Shown in pieces: positions 8,603 through 16,424 of a stretch of 64,000 nucleotides of DNA. The position numbers and the translations under genes are program-made. Positions within the stretch are counted from its first letter, which is position 1. Each line of letters begins with the position of its first letter. The notes beneath the pieces are model-generated. The model saw only the letters and a list, made by a program, of their open reading frames with translations, ran no database searches and was not told the origin of the DNA. Origin of the DNA: Bacillota bacterium (GTDB taxonomy: Bacteria; Bacillota; UBA4882; UBA8346); the NCBI GenBank assembly GCA_023394955.1, contig JAEWZY010000007.1:58997-122996 (forward strand). Reading direction: 5' to 3'.

Positions 8603-9778
8603 ATGAAAATCACTAAAGTTACCGCAATTCCCTTGATTTTTCCTTATGAAAAGCCAATAATGGACGCGCTGTATTATATAAAATATCGCCAAGCGCTTCT
8701 GGTTAAAGTTGAGACAGACAGCGGTATTTATGGAATTGGAGAGGCCGCCTGTTTTGGAGGGCCTCCCGAATCAACCAAGGTTGTAGTGGAGCAGGAATTA
8801 GCTCCAAATCTGATCGGAGAAGACCCGCTTAAAATAGAATGGATCTGGCAGAAACTCTACCGTCGCTCCTTGCAGCATGGGAGACGGGGAATTGTCATGT
8901 GCGCCATTAGTGGAATTGACATCGCCTTATGGGATATACTGGGCAAAGTTGCTAATATGCCGGTCTATAAATTATTGGGAGGCTTTGCGGATAAGATACA
9001 GACCTATGCCAGCGGAGGGTTTTATGCTGAAGGGAAAGGCATCACCGAGCTGGAAGAAGAAATGACAGCTTATGTGAAAAAGGGATTTAAAGCAGTGAAA
9101 ATGAAGGTGGGGCGTACACCGGAAACCGCATTGAACCCGATTCAATTCATGACGGATAATGAGATCCATACCAGTGTGGAGGAGGACATTGCGAGAGTAC
9201 AGGCAGTTAGAAAAGCTATCGGACCTAATATCACCCTGATGGTTGATGCTAATGGAGCATGGGATACCTATACTGCCATAACGGTTGGACGGGAATTAGA
9301 TAAGTTGAACGTATACTGGTACGAGGAACCTACGTCAACTGATGATATCAAAGGGAGCGCGCGCCTTGCTGATCAGCTGGATATTATAGTAGCCGGATAC
9401 GAAACGGAACAGGGAGTTTATGGATTTAGAGAGCTTATTACGGAAGGAGCAGTTGATGCTGTTCAACCGGATTTAACTTGGTCTGGCGGATTCACGGAAT
9501 GCAGTAAGATTTCCGCTATGGCATATGCACACAATAAGATGTGCGTACCGCACTGTTTTTCATCGGGAGTAGCAATGCTTGCTACTTTGCATTTTATTGC
9601 CTCAATTCCCAATGGTCGATTCCTAGAATTCGATCAGAATCCCAATGCGCTCAGAACTGAGCTTACCCGTGAGCCACTCGAAATTGACAGTGAGGGATAT
9701 GTGCATATTTCCGATAAGCCGGGTCTAGGAATTGAGTTAAGGGATGAAGCAGTGAATAAATATAGAATTGATCGCTAG
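8603..9778 (+). CDS. Enolase-superfamily sugar-acid dehydratase, mandelate racemase subgroup (paralogue 3)
   Basis: Third paralogue, 391 residues. Catalytic KMK at 166-168, metal ligands Asp215 (VDANG), Glu241 (WYEEP) and Glu267 (GYETE), and His317 (VPHCF) are all present. Compared with paralogues 1 and 2 it carries an extra stretch of roughly 20 residues between the KxK motif and the first metal ligand (from TPETALNP to SVEED), a region that covers the active site in some acid-sugar dehydratases. GGAGG precedes the ATG by eight bases. Its FSSGVAM and QPDLTWSGG segments resemble paralogue 1 more than paralogue 2. It lies between the transporter and the aldolase, so its product is a plausible direct aldolase substrate. 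Confidence 0.9.
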   Translation: MKITKVTAIPLIFPYEKPIMDALYYIKYRQALLVKVETDSGIYGIGEAACFGGPPESTKVVVEQELAPNLIGEDPLKIEWIWQKLYRRSLQHGRRGIVMCAISGIDIALWDILGKVANMPVYKLLGGFADKIQTYASGGFYAEGKGITELEEEMTAYVKKGFKAVKMKVGRTPETALNPIQFMTDNEIHTSVEEDIARVQAVRKAIGPNITLMVDANGAWDTYTAITVGRELDKLNVYWYEEPTSTDDIKGSARLADQLDIIVAGYETEQGVYGFRELITEGAVDAVQPDLTWSGGFTECSKISAMAYAHNKMCVPHCFSSGVAMLATLHFIASIPNGRFLEFDQNPNALRTELTREPLEIDSEGYVHISDKPGLGIELRDEAVNKYRIDR

Positions 9779-9828
9779 TATTATGAAAAAAAAGAGTTTT
9801 GTTTTAGTACAATGATTAGAGGTAAGCT

Positions 9829-10590
9829 ATGAAAAACAACTGGATGAAAGAGAAACTAAGCCAAAACAAGGTGGTTTTAGGCCCGTTTTGTAAATTGACC
9901 GAACCGGCCATTTACGAGTTGGCCGGGCTTGCCAAGTTTGATTTTGTAATTATTGATCTGGAACATGGCCCAATCTCTTACGAAACAGCGCAAAATTTAA
10001 TTCGCGCTTGCGAATTGGTAGGTGTATCACCGGTAGTGCGGGTCCCTAAAAATGAAGAATATCTTATATTAAAGGCACTGGATATTGGAGCCCATGGAGT
10101 AGAAGTGCCTGAAATTAATACCCTGGAAGAAGCCCAAAGGTTGAGTGAGGCCTCCCGTTATTATCCGGCTGGTAAAAGAGGGGTGTGTCGTTTTGTTCGG
10201 GCCGCTGAGTACTCCAGGATGCCGAAACGTGATTATTTTAAATTCGCCAATCAAAACGTGACGGTAATCGCCCATTTGGAAGGGATTGAGGGAGTTAATA
10301 ACCTGGATCAAATTTTAGAGGTGGCGGGAATCGATGTCATTTTTATCGGACCGTATGATCTCTCTCAATCACTCGGCATCCCCGGTCAAGTCCATGATCA
10401 GCTTGTAATTGAAACCATGAGTTCGATAGTGGGAAGAGCCAAAGCAAAAGGAAAGGCTGTCGGAACTTTTGTCGAATCGCCTGAGGATGCCAAAGCGTGG
10501 ATTGAAAAAGGAGTGACCTATGTGTCGTACTCTGTGGATGTAGGTTTAATTTTAGAAAAGTTTTCAAGCATTGTAAAAGCGGTAAAATGA
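9829..10590 (+). CDS. HpcH/HpaI family class II aldolase (2-keto-3-deoxy acid aldolase type)
   Basis: Metal-dependent aldolase of 253 residues that splits 2-keto-3-deoxy acids into pyruvate and an aldehyde; relatives act on 2-keto-3-deoxyglucarate, 2-keto-3-deoxyrhamnonate and 4-hydroxy-2-ketoheptanedioate. The family is recognised by VIIDLEHGPISYETAQ near the N-terminus, the metal Glu in AHLEGIEG, and the GPYDLSQSLG block with the metal Asp. GAGGTAAGCT precedes the ATG. As the last gene of the sugar-acid operon it would complete a dehydratase-then-aldolase route to pyruvate. No kinase for the 2-keto-3-deoxy acid is present nearby, which agrees with non-phosphorylative cleavage. Confidence 0.9.
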   Translation: MKNNWMKEKLSQNKVVLGPFCKLTEPAIYELAGLAKFDFVIIDLEHGPISYETAQNLIRACELVGVSPVVRVPKNEEYLILKALDIGAHGVEVPEINTLEEAQRLSEASRYYPAGKRGVCRFVRAAEYSRMPKRDYFKFANQNVTVIAHLEGIEGVNNLDQILEVAGIDVIFIGPYDLSQSLGIPGQVHDQLVIETMSSIVGRAKAKGKAVGTFVESPEDAKAWIEKGVTYVSYSVDVGLILEKFSSIVKAVK

Positions 10591-10598
10591 TTAAATAG

Positions 10599-10632
10599 AA
10601 AGGCTGACCCGTTAATTTTGGGTCAGCCTTTT
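10599..10632 (+). terminator. Rho-independent terminator of the sugar-acid operon
   Basis: AAAGGCTGACCC and GGGTCAGCCTTTT form a 12-bp stem around a nine-base loop, with T residues after it. The A-run before it makes it usable from the other side as well, facing the convergent htpG gene. Confidence 0.85.
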
Positions 10633-10685
10633 GAAGTGACATAAGAGGTTAAATCATTAATATTACTTTTTTGGGTGAAATCACT

Positions 10686-10721
10686 CGATGAGCGAAGGCA
10701 TCTAGCATGCCTCGGTCATCG
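10686..10721. other. Long interrupted hairpin between convergent units
   Basis: CGATGA-CGA-GGCA pairs with TGCC-CG-TCATCG around a seven-base loop, interrupted by single-base bulges. No T-run follows on either side. It lies between the aldolase terminator and the end of htpG and has no evident gene. Confidence 0.5.
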
Positions 10722-10769
10722 GGAGCCGGATTCTTTTTATTCTTTAAATATAGTTTCATTCCTTTTGAT

Positions 10770-12731
10770 TTACTCCTCTGCAGTCACCATCAATCCGGCC
10801 ACTTTATTAGCGAAGGATAACGGGTCTTCCACTCCCAGGCCTTCGATGAGCAAGGCTTGCCCGTAAAGCAGATCTACATAATCCTTGAATTTGTCATTAC
10901 CGGAACCAGTCTCGAATAGTTTTTTCAAAGTCGCGAAGAGGGGATGGTTCGGGTTGAGTTCCAGGATTCGGGAAGCCCGCATCATCTTTTGGTCCATTTC
11001 AGCCAAGATCTGTTCCATTTGAAGACTGATGCCGTGTTCGGCGCTGACCAGACAGACCGCGCTGGACTTCAATCTGTTGCTTAACTTGACCTCAGTCACT
11101 TTATCACCTAAATACTCCTTAACCGCTTTCAACAAGGATTCGTTTTCCTTACTCAATTCCTCAGTTGCTTTTTTAGCGGCTTGGTCTTGATCGCCGGTCA
11201 GGTTAAGATCGCCCCGGCTGATGGACTTGAAATGCTTACTTTGATACTCATGTAAACTTTCGATGGCAAATTCATCGACCCGGTCGAAGAGGTAAAGCAC
11301 CTCATATCCTTTTTCCCGCAAGATTTCCATCTGGGGCAAACGTTCTACTGCATTACGGTCTTTACCGGAGGCATAGTAGATTTCACTTTGGTCGGCAGGC
11401 ATTCGTTTAACATATTCCGCCAAAGTCGTCAGACCGTCGGCCTCAGCATGGGAAGAATAGAAGAGGAGCAGGTCCTGGATCTTATCCCGGGATTGGAAAT
11501 CCGTATAAATAGCGGCTTTGAGGGCTCTGCCGAATTCTTTCCAGAAAGATTCATATTTGGAACGTTCCTTCTCAAGAAGATTTTCTAGATTTTTCAGAAC
11601 GTTCTTTTCAAGGTTTTTGCCGATCAGTTTCAATTGTTTGTTTTGTTGCAAAATTTCTCTGGAAATATTGAGGGAGAAATCGGCGGAATCAACCAAGCCC
11701 CGGACAAATCCTAAATACTCCGGAAGCAGTTCCTGACAGTTGTCCATGATAAATACGTTCCTGGAATAAAGCTTAATGCCTGGTTTAAAGTCCCGGGTAT
11801 AATAATCAAAGGGCGCATGGGACGGGATATAGAGCAACGCCGTGTATTCGACCATTCCTTCCGCTTTGGTGTGAATCACTTCCAAAGGATCGTTCCAATC
11901 ATGAAAAACATTTTTATAAAATTCCTGATATTCCTCGAGTTTAATCTCAGATTTATTTCTGGTCCAAAGGGGGGTCATGGAGTTTAAGGTCCTGGTCTCT
12001 ACGGTGACCACCGGAGGGGCGTCCTTAATTTCCTTACCGTCGTTATCGGTGGGTTTTTCTTCCTTGGTGAAATCCATTTTAATCGGGTAACGAATGTAAT
12101 TAGAATACTTCTTGACCAGGTTTTGAATGGTATATTGGTTTAGGAAGTTTTCATCGGGTTTTTCCGAGTTACGGTATTCTTCGTTTAGTTTCAAGGTGAT
12201 CGTGGTCCCGCGTTTCTCCCGTTCGACTTCTTCGATGGTATACTGTCCGTCGCCGGTTGATTCCCATTTAACGCCTTTGGCTGCGCCTGGGGCTTTGGTA
12301 ACCATTATCACTTGGTCGGCAACCATGAAGGAGGAATAGAACCCGACGCCGAATTGGCCGATTAGCTCGGATTGGTCTTGGTTCTGTCCCTGACTTTGCA
12401 GTTTTTCCAGAAAAGCCTTGGTGCCTGATTTAGCGATGGTGCCGATGTTGGCAATCACTTCATCATAAGTCATCCCGATTCCATTATCGGAGATGGTTAA
12501 GGCTTGATTGGCCTCATCGACCGCTAAGAAGATTTGAAATTCAGAGTCGCCTTCAAGCAGATCGAGATCGGTCAAGGACTGAAACCGGATTTTGTCGATG
12601 GCGTCAGAAGCATTGGAGATTAATTCGCGTAAAAAAATTTCTCGATTGGTATAGATCGAGTGAACCATCAGATCCAAAAGTTCTTTGGTTTCAGCCTGAA
12701 ATTGCTTGGTTTGTTTTTTAAAAGTATCCAT
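10770..12731 (-). CDS. htpG: Chaperone protein HtpG (bacterial Hsp90)
   Basis: Cytoplasmic ATP-dependent dimeric chaperone of 653 residues, full length for the bacterial form. The N-terminal GHKL ATPase motifs are clear: ELISNASDAIDK, DNGIGM, GQFGVGFYSSFMVAD and the GTTITL block. The middle domain has the NISREILQQNK segment with the catalytic Arg, and the C-terminal dimerisation domain ends VAGLMVTAEE. GGAGGGAG lies before the ATG. It is the last of three minus-strand genes but is separated from the next upstream one by 164 bp with a terminator, so it is probably a unit of its own. Confidence 0.98.
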   Translation of the reverse strand: MDTFKKQTKQFQAETKELLDLMVHSIYTNREIFLRELISNASDAIDKIRFQSLTDLDLLEGDSEFQIFLAVDEANQALTISDNGIGMTYDEVIANIGTIAKSGTKAFLEKLQSQGQNQDQSELIGQFGVGFYSSFMVADQVIMVTKAPGAAKGVKWESTGDGQYTIEEVEREKRGTTITLKLNEEYRNSEKPDENFLNQYTIQNLVKKYSNYIRYPIKMDFTKEEKPTDNDGKEIKDAPPVVTVETRTLNSMTPLWTRNKSEIKLEEYQEFYKNVFHDWNDPLEVIHTKAEGMVEYTALLYIPSHAPFDYYTRDFKPGIKLYSRNVFIMDNCQELLPEYLGFVRGLVDSADFSLNISREILQQNKQLKLIGKNLEKNVLKNLENLLEKERSKYESFWKEFGRALKAAIYTDFQSRDKIQDLLLFYSSHAEADGLTTLAEYVKRMPADQSEIYYASGKDRNAVERLPQMEILREKGYEVLYLFDRVDEFAIESLHEYQSKHFKSISRGDLNLTGDQDQAAKKATEELSKENESLLKAVKEYLGDKVTEVKLSNRLKSSAVCLVSAEHGISLQMEQILAEMDQKMMRASRILELNPNHPLFATLKKLFETGSGNDKFKDYVDLLYGQALLIEGLGVEDPLSFANKVAGLMVTAEE

Positions 12732-12831
12732 CTTGCAGCTCCCTCCATCTATAATTTACAATGAGTATTCTAGCAATTTTTATCAATTTATTCAAGTCTG
12801 ATTGTTGGATGGGTTTATCAAAATGAAATAG

Positions 12832-12862
12832 AAAAGAGGGACTCACCTAGAGCCGCCTCTTT
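12832..12862 (-). terminator. Probable terminator after the nitronate monooxygenase gene
   Basis: Read on the minus strand, AAAGAGG and CCTCTTTTC form a stem with a long inner loop that itself can pair partly, followed by T-rich sequence. It lies about 34 bp beyond the stop codon of the monooxygenase gene. Confidence 0.6.
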
Positions 12863-12895
12863 GAAATTGACAGGCCTATTAAGATTATCAAATGA

Positions 12896-13978
12896 TCATT
12901 TTTTAGTTGCTTTATATTCCTGTAACAAGGAATTAATTAACTTTTTAACAGGGATGATCTCTTTAGCGCGGTAGGCGTTAGCCCCGGAGAAAGCGAACCC
13001 GTGGTTTAAATTGCCGCGTTGCGCATTGATCAGAGCCAAAGCGATACAATAGGGGCTCTTTTGATAGTTGCAAGTTCTGATACAGTGGAAGGGGCATTTA
13101 AAAGGTTTTTTTGCGCCTTTGGCCACTTCATTGATGAACCGGTTTTTAATAGCCCGGCCCAACATTCCGACTGGGCTTTTGATGATTACCAAGTCTTCTT
13201 CCTTCGATTCCAGATAGGCTTTTTTAAATTCGGGGGCGGCATCGCATTCGTCAGTAGTCACAAAGCGGGTTGCCATTTGGACACCGGAAGCTCCTAGTTC
13301 TAAAAATCTATGAATATCTGATCCGCTATAAACACCGCCGGCGGCAATCACCGGGATTGATTTTTCATATTTTTCCTCAGCGACTTTTACCTCGGCGACC
13401 ACTTGGGAGATTATATTTTCCAAAGTATAATTGGAATCTACGAGCTGTTGTTCGTTGAATCCCAAATGGCCACCGGCCAGCGGCCCTTCCACCACGAAAG
13501 CATCAGGGACATAGTTGTATTTTTTAACCCAGTGTTTGGTAATGACCGCTGCCGCCCGCGGCGATGAAACAATGGGCACCAGTTTGGTCCGGTCGTTTTT
13601 CGTTAAATATTGGGGAAGGTTTAATGGCAGACCCGCTCCGGAAAAGATGATATCAATTCCCTCGTCAATGGCTGTTTTGACCATATCGGCAAAGTTAGTT
13701 AGAGCCACCATCACATTGACGCCTAAGATGCCTTGAGTCATTTGACGGGCTTTTTTGATTTCTTTTTTTAAGGCGAGTACATTAGCTTTGACAAAATCAT
13801 TGGCAAAATCGGGCTCAAACATGCCAATGGAAGCTGCTGCAATCACTCCGACCCCACCTTCGTTGGCCACTGCGGACGCTAAACCTGATAAAGAAATTCC
13901 GACTCCCATGCCGCCTTGGATGATAGGAAGGCTAACTGACAAACCTCCGATATTGAGCGCTTTTAAATTAGAATTCAT
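12896..13978 (-). CDS. Nitronate monooxygenase / FabK-like flavoprotein
   Basis: FMN-dependent TIM-barrel enzyme of 360 residues; relatives oxidise alkyl nitronates or, as FabK, reduce enoyl-ACP. Recognisable blocks are PIIQGGMGVGISLSGLASAV at the N-terminus, GILGVNVMVALT, the flavin phosphate-binding IPVIAAGGVYSG and GASGVQMATRFVTTDE. The catalytic-His region AGGHLGF is present. The C-terminus carries a Cys-rich run (CPFHCIRTC, then YC) found in clostridial members, perhaps a metal or Fe-S site. ATG 13978 is chosen because GGGAG lies seven bases before it; an upstream ATG at 14038 would add 20 residues lacking family character and run across a terminator. No fatty-acid genes are nearby, so the FabK role is not favoured. 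Confidence 0.88.
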   Translation of the reverse strand: MNSNLKALNIGGLSVSLPIIQGGMGVGISLSGLASAVANEGGVGVIAAASIGMFEPDFANDFVKANVLALKKEIKKARQMTQGILGVNVMVALTNFADMVKTAIDEGIDIIFSGAGLPLNLPQYLTKNDRTKLVPIVSSPRAAAVITKHWVKKYNYVPDAFVVEGPLAGGHLGFNEQQLVDSNYTLENIISQVVAEVKVAEEKYEKSIPVIAAGGVYSGSDIHRFLELGASGVQMATRFVTTDECDAAPEFKKAYLESKEEDLVIIKSPVGMLGRAIKNRFINEVAKGAKKPFKCPFHCIRTCNYQKSPYCIALALINAQRGNLNHGFAFSGANAYRAKEIIPVKKLINSLLQEYKATKK

Positions 13979-14023
13979 AGAAGTTCTCCCTTGCTGTAGT
14001 TTGGTTCGGTCCGGATAAGTAGT

Positions 14024-14054
14024 AAAAAGCCCCTCCACATAGAGGTGAAGAGGC
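14024..14054 (-). terminator. Terminator of the zinc-ribbon gene
   Basis: On the minus strand GCCTCTTCAC and GTGGAGGGGC pair over ten positions (three G-U) around a six-base loop and are followed by TTTTT. It lies between the zinc-ribbon stop and the monooxygenase start. Confidence 0.8.
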
Positions 14055-14070
14055 CGTTTTCATAAATTTT

Positions 14071-14376
14071 TTAGTAACGACTATTTCTGGTATAACAGTC
14101 GCTGCAGTATACGGGACGTTCACCGCTGGGCCGGAAAGGCACTTGGGTGGACTTGCCGCAGCTTGCGCAGGTGGCGGGATGCATCTCCCGAGGTTGTGAG
14201 CGAAAGCCTTGCCTGGAATTGCCACCGCCATTTCTTTGTTTACGGATTGCCCGACAATCGGGACAACGGCTCGGTTCATTTTCAAAACCTTTTTCGGCAT
14301 AAAAATCTTGTTCGGAAGCAGTGAAAACGAAGTTTCCTCCGCAGTCGCGGCATTCCAAAGTTTTGTCTTGTGACAT
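14071..14376 (-). CDS. Double zinc-ribbon small protein (zf-trcl / CxxC-CxxC type)
   Basis: Protein of 101 residues with two Cys4 zinc ribbons: CRDC...CPDC in the first half, next to FVFTASEQDFYAEKGF, and CASC...CSDC in the second, next to STQVPFRPSGERPVYC. Both modules match small Firmicute proteins of unknown function often annotated as zinc-ribbon domain proteins; the linker is Arg/Gly rich, which would suit RNA or DNA binding (inference). ATG 14376 has AGGAGG nine bases upstream. A longer frame exists upstream but has no family character. A strong terminator directly follows the gene, so it is transcribed alone. Confidence 0.88.
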   Translation of the reverse strand: MSQDKTLECRDCGGNFVFTASEQDFYAEKGFENEPSRCPDCRAIRKQRNGGGNSRQGFRSQPREMHPATCASCGKSTQVPFRPSGERPVYCSDCYTRNSRY

Positions 14377-14695
14377 AAAAAACCCTCCTAAAATATTTTG
14401 CCCAAAATAGTATTGGAGAGTACTATTATTACCCCCCAAAATATTTGAGGCAAATTTTTGAAAAAGGGTTAAATAATGGACCTCGCCAGATCTATTAACT
14501 TGAACTTGCTTAGTATAACACTGATAACTACAAATGTAAAGCGGAAGTATTTTAAAGGAATTAGCTGAAGTATCAAACCATGGAGCTAGGACTATCACCA
14601 TCTTGTCAACAGGGACATAGGCTATTATTATAAGGCCTCAACCCGTTAAATTAGAATGAAGGGGGTTGTAGGTAAAAATTGGGGAGGGAGTTTTA

Positions 14696-15286
14696 ATGGG
14701 TTCGACTAACATGAATATTCAGGCATTACTTAAGCAAGCGGGGACGGCTTATCCAAAAGCAATCAATCTTTCAAGTAAAGCGCGAAGCAAGGTTAATGCC
14801 GCTATTAAGAAAGCTGCCTTTGAAGCAATTCCCGATTATGATCCGGGAACCAGCATCGTTGAAGCGGTTAGTAGTTATAAGACCACTGTGAATATGAGAG
14901 GGATTTTGAGCCTTAGGTTTGAGGACTATTATTACCCGGAGATGGCTGCCCATGGGGTAACTGGGGTCAGTTCGGTAACGCTTAATCTGAAGACCGGCCA
15001 TGAATATGAATTTTACCAGCTTTTTTGTAAGGGTTCCAATTATCAAGCAATACTGAATCAAATTATTCAAGCGCAAATTGTCGCCGAACAGATACCTTTA
15101 CTAAAACCGTTTGCCGGTGTCGGTCCAGATGAAGATTATTACCTGACACCCGATAGTTTGGTGATTTACTACCAACCTTATGAATATACTCCGGGAGCAT
15201 ACGGAGTTTTGGAGTTTACGATTCCTTATTCACAGATCACCGGAATAATCGATTCTGATGGGGCGATTGGGAGGATTTTGGCATAA
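14696..15286 (+). CDS. DUF3298-like protein (RsiV C-terminal type)
   Basis: Protein of 196 residues. The second half matches the DUF3298 domain that forms the sensor part of RsiV-type anti-sigma factors: LTPDSLVIYYQPYEYTPGAYG followed by LEFTIPYSQI. The preceding SVTLNLKTGHEYEFYQLF fits the DUF4163-DUF3298 arrangement. Odd points: there is no signal peptide or membrane helix, although most family members are exported or membrane bound, and there is no sigma factor gene next to it. GGGAGGGAG precedes the ATG at a good distance, so the start is well supported. Function unknown; a lysozyme- or glycan-sensing role is only suggested by the family. Confidence 0.7.
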   Translation: MGSTNMNIQALLKQAGTAYPKAINLSSKARSKVNAAIKKAAFEAIPDYDPGTSIVEAVSSYKTTVNMRGILSLRFEDYYYPEMAAHGVTGVSSVTLNLKTGHEYEFYQLFCKGSNYQAILNQIIQAQIVAEQIPLLKPFAGVGPDEDYYLTPDSLVIYYQPYEYTPGAYGVLEFTIPYSQITGIIDSDGAIGRILA

Positions 15287-15287
15287 A

Positions 15288-15311
15288 AGGCAAGAGGCAT
15301 GAGGCGCGAGG
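15288..15311 (+). repeat. 24-bp dispersed repeat, copy 1
   Basis: Starts AGGCAAGAGG and ends TGAGGCGCGAGG; it begins right behind the stop codon of the DUF3298-like gene. A copy differing at about two positions occurs at 19278-19301, also placed at a stop codon. Confidence 0.7.
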
Positions 15312-15420
15312 TGAAAAGGGAAAAGGATAGGCAAATTTTAAGATTGGTTCCTATGATAGCTTGGAAAGCCGGGGAAAATAATTATCAGAAAGGTTTTGTT
15401 ACGATCAAGATGTCTAACAG

Positions 15421-15531
15421 CGACTCACCCCACGAAAAATAGCGCTTTGAGATACCATATACTGGCCCTCTCTATACTGAAGCGCTTCAGATAGCTTTGT
15501 CGATAGAGAGGGGGATCAAGGGGGTGAGTCG
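15421..15531. repeat. Nested inverted-repeat element of 111 bp
   Basis: Three concentric palindromes share roughly the same centre: outer arms CGACTCACCCC (15421-15431) and its exact complement at 15521-15531; middle arms CCCTCTCTAT (15466-15475) and complement at 15503-15512; inner perfect palindrome CTGAAGCGCTTCAG (15477-15490). No gene lies inside. It resembles a small non-autonomous mobile element or a large folded RNA. Confidence 0.65.
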
Positions 15532-15575
15532 ATTATTGATTGACTTACCTGAGTTAACTTTATGACAATATAGTT

Positions 15576-16421
15576 TCAAACTAAAATCTCAGTAAAAGGC
15601 ATGCCCTGAACATAAGAGATGGCGGCGCCGGCGGCGGTGGCAAATTCGGCATTGGGCGGGGTCACAAAGTTAACGTTATACAACTGGCTGAGCTGGGTGA
15701 AGATCTCCCTGGACTGAGGGACATTAGTGAGATTTCCGGTTAAGACGATATCCTTGGCATGATCAATTTTGGTGGCGAAGACGGCGACCATCCCAATGGT
15801 CTGGAAAACCAGGTTGATGATGCCTAAGGCTACATCAGCCTTGGTTGCCAGATCACTTAGTTTTCCGAAGTTGGAAGCGGTGGTCTCCGGCGAAAGGCCG
15901 ATTAAGGGATCGTGACTGATGTCGCTGATGGTCAAGTCAATATGGGCCAGACTGCCGCCTTGAGCAGTTTCAATTAGGTTATTAAAGTCCCTGACATTGA
16001 GCATCCGGTTGGAGAGACCGAGCAATGTGCCGCCTCCAACCCCGGTGCCTCCGATATGCCTGATCCCGTTTTGATCCGCTTTAACCAGGGCTGTTCCCGT
16101 CCCCATGCTGACTATGATCGCGTTGGTCAGACCACTCAAAAAAAGCCCTCCAGTGCCGAATGACCGAAATTCATCGGCTTTGCCGGTGGGGATTCCATAT
16201 AGCTTTGCCGTAATATAGGAGGAACCGACACCGGTGACCATGATCTGTTCGATATCGGACAAGTCCAATCCGTTAGCGCTTAAGAATTTGCCAAAAGCCC
16301 CGTAAACCGAGGCAATCGGGTCGGTAGCCCGGACCAGTAACGGACTGAAAAGCTGCGAGTCGTTGAAACCAATAATTTTAGTGGTGCTTCCTCCGATATC
16401 AATTCCGATAATTTTACCCAT
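15576..16421 (-). CDS. coaW: Type II pantothenate kinase
   Basis: Phosphorylates pantothenate as the first step of coenzyme A synthesis. The 281-residue protein is an ASKHA-fold kinase: GIDIGGSTTKI is the phosphate-1 loop, SMGTGTALV the phosphate-2 loop, GGTGVGGGTLLGLS is diagnostic for the eukaryote-like type II enzyme, and DIVLTGNLT is the adenosine loop. Length fits Staphylococcus-type CoaW. Only three bases separate it from the upstream OPT transporter gene, so the two are co-transcribed under the same leader. Type II enzymes are weakly inhibited by CoA, so control may rest at the transcript level here. Confidence 0.92.
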   Translation of the reverse strand: MGKIIGIDIGGSTTKIIGFNDSQLFSPLLVRATDPIASVYGAFGKFLSANGLDLSDIEQIMVTGVGSSYITAKLYGIPTGKADEFRSFGTGGLFLSGLTNAIIVSMGTGTALVKADQNGIRHIGGTGVGGGTLLGLSNRMLNVRDFNNLIETAQGGSLAHIDLTISDISHDPLIGLSPETTASNFGKLSDLATKADVALGIINLVFQTIGMVAVFATKIDHAKDIVLTGNLTNVPQSREIFTQLSQLYNVNFVTPPNAEFATAAGAAISYVQGMPFTEILV

Positions 16422-16424
16422 TAT

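Noticed and set aside
8213..8692. Minus-strand frame across the end of dctM and the start of the third dehydratase gene
   Set aside because: Antisense to two well-supported genes, with low-complexity translation and no recognisable motif.
15421..15531. Insertion sequence ends
   Set aside because: Inverted repeats are present but there is no transposase frame between or beside them and no target-site duplication seen; reported only as an inverted-repeat element.
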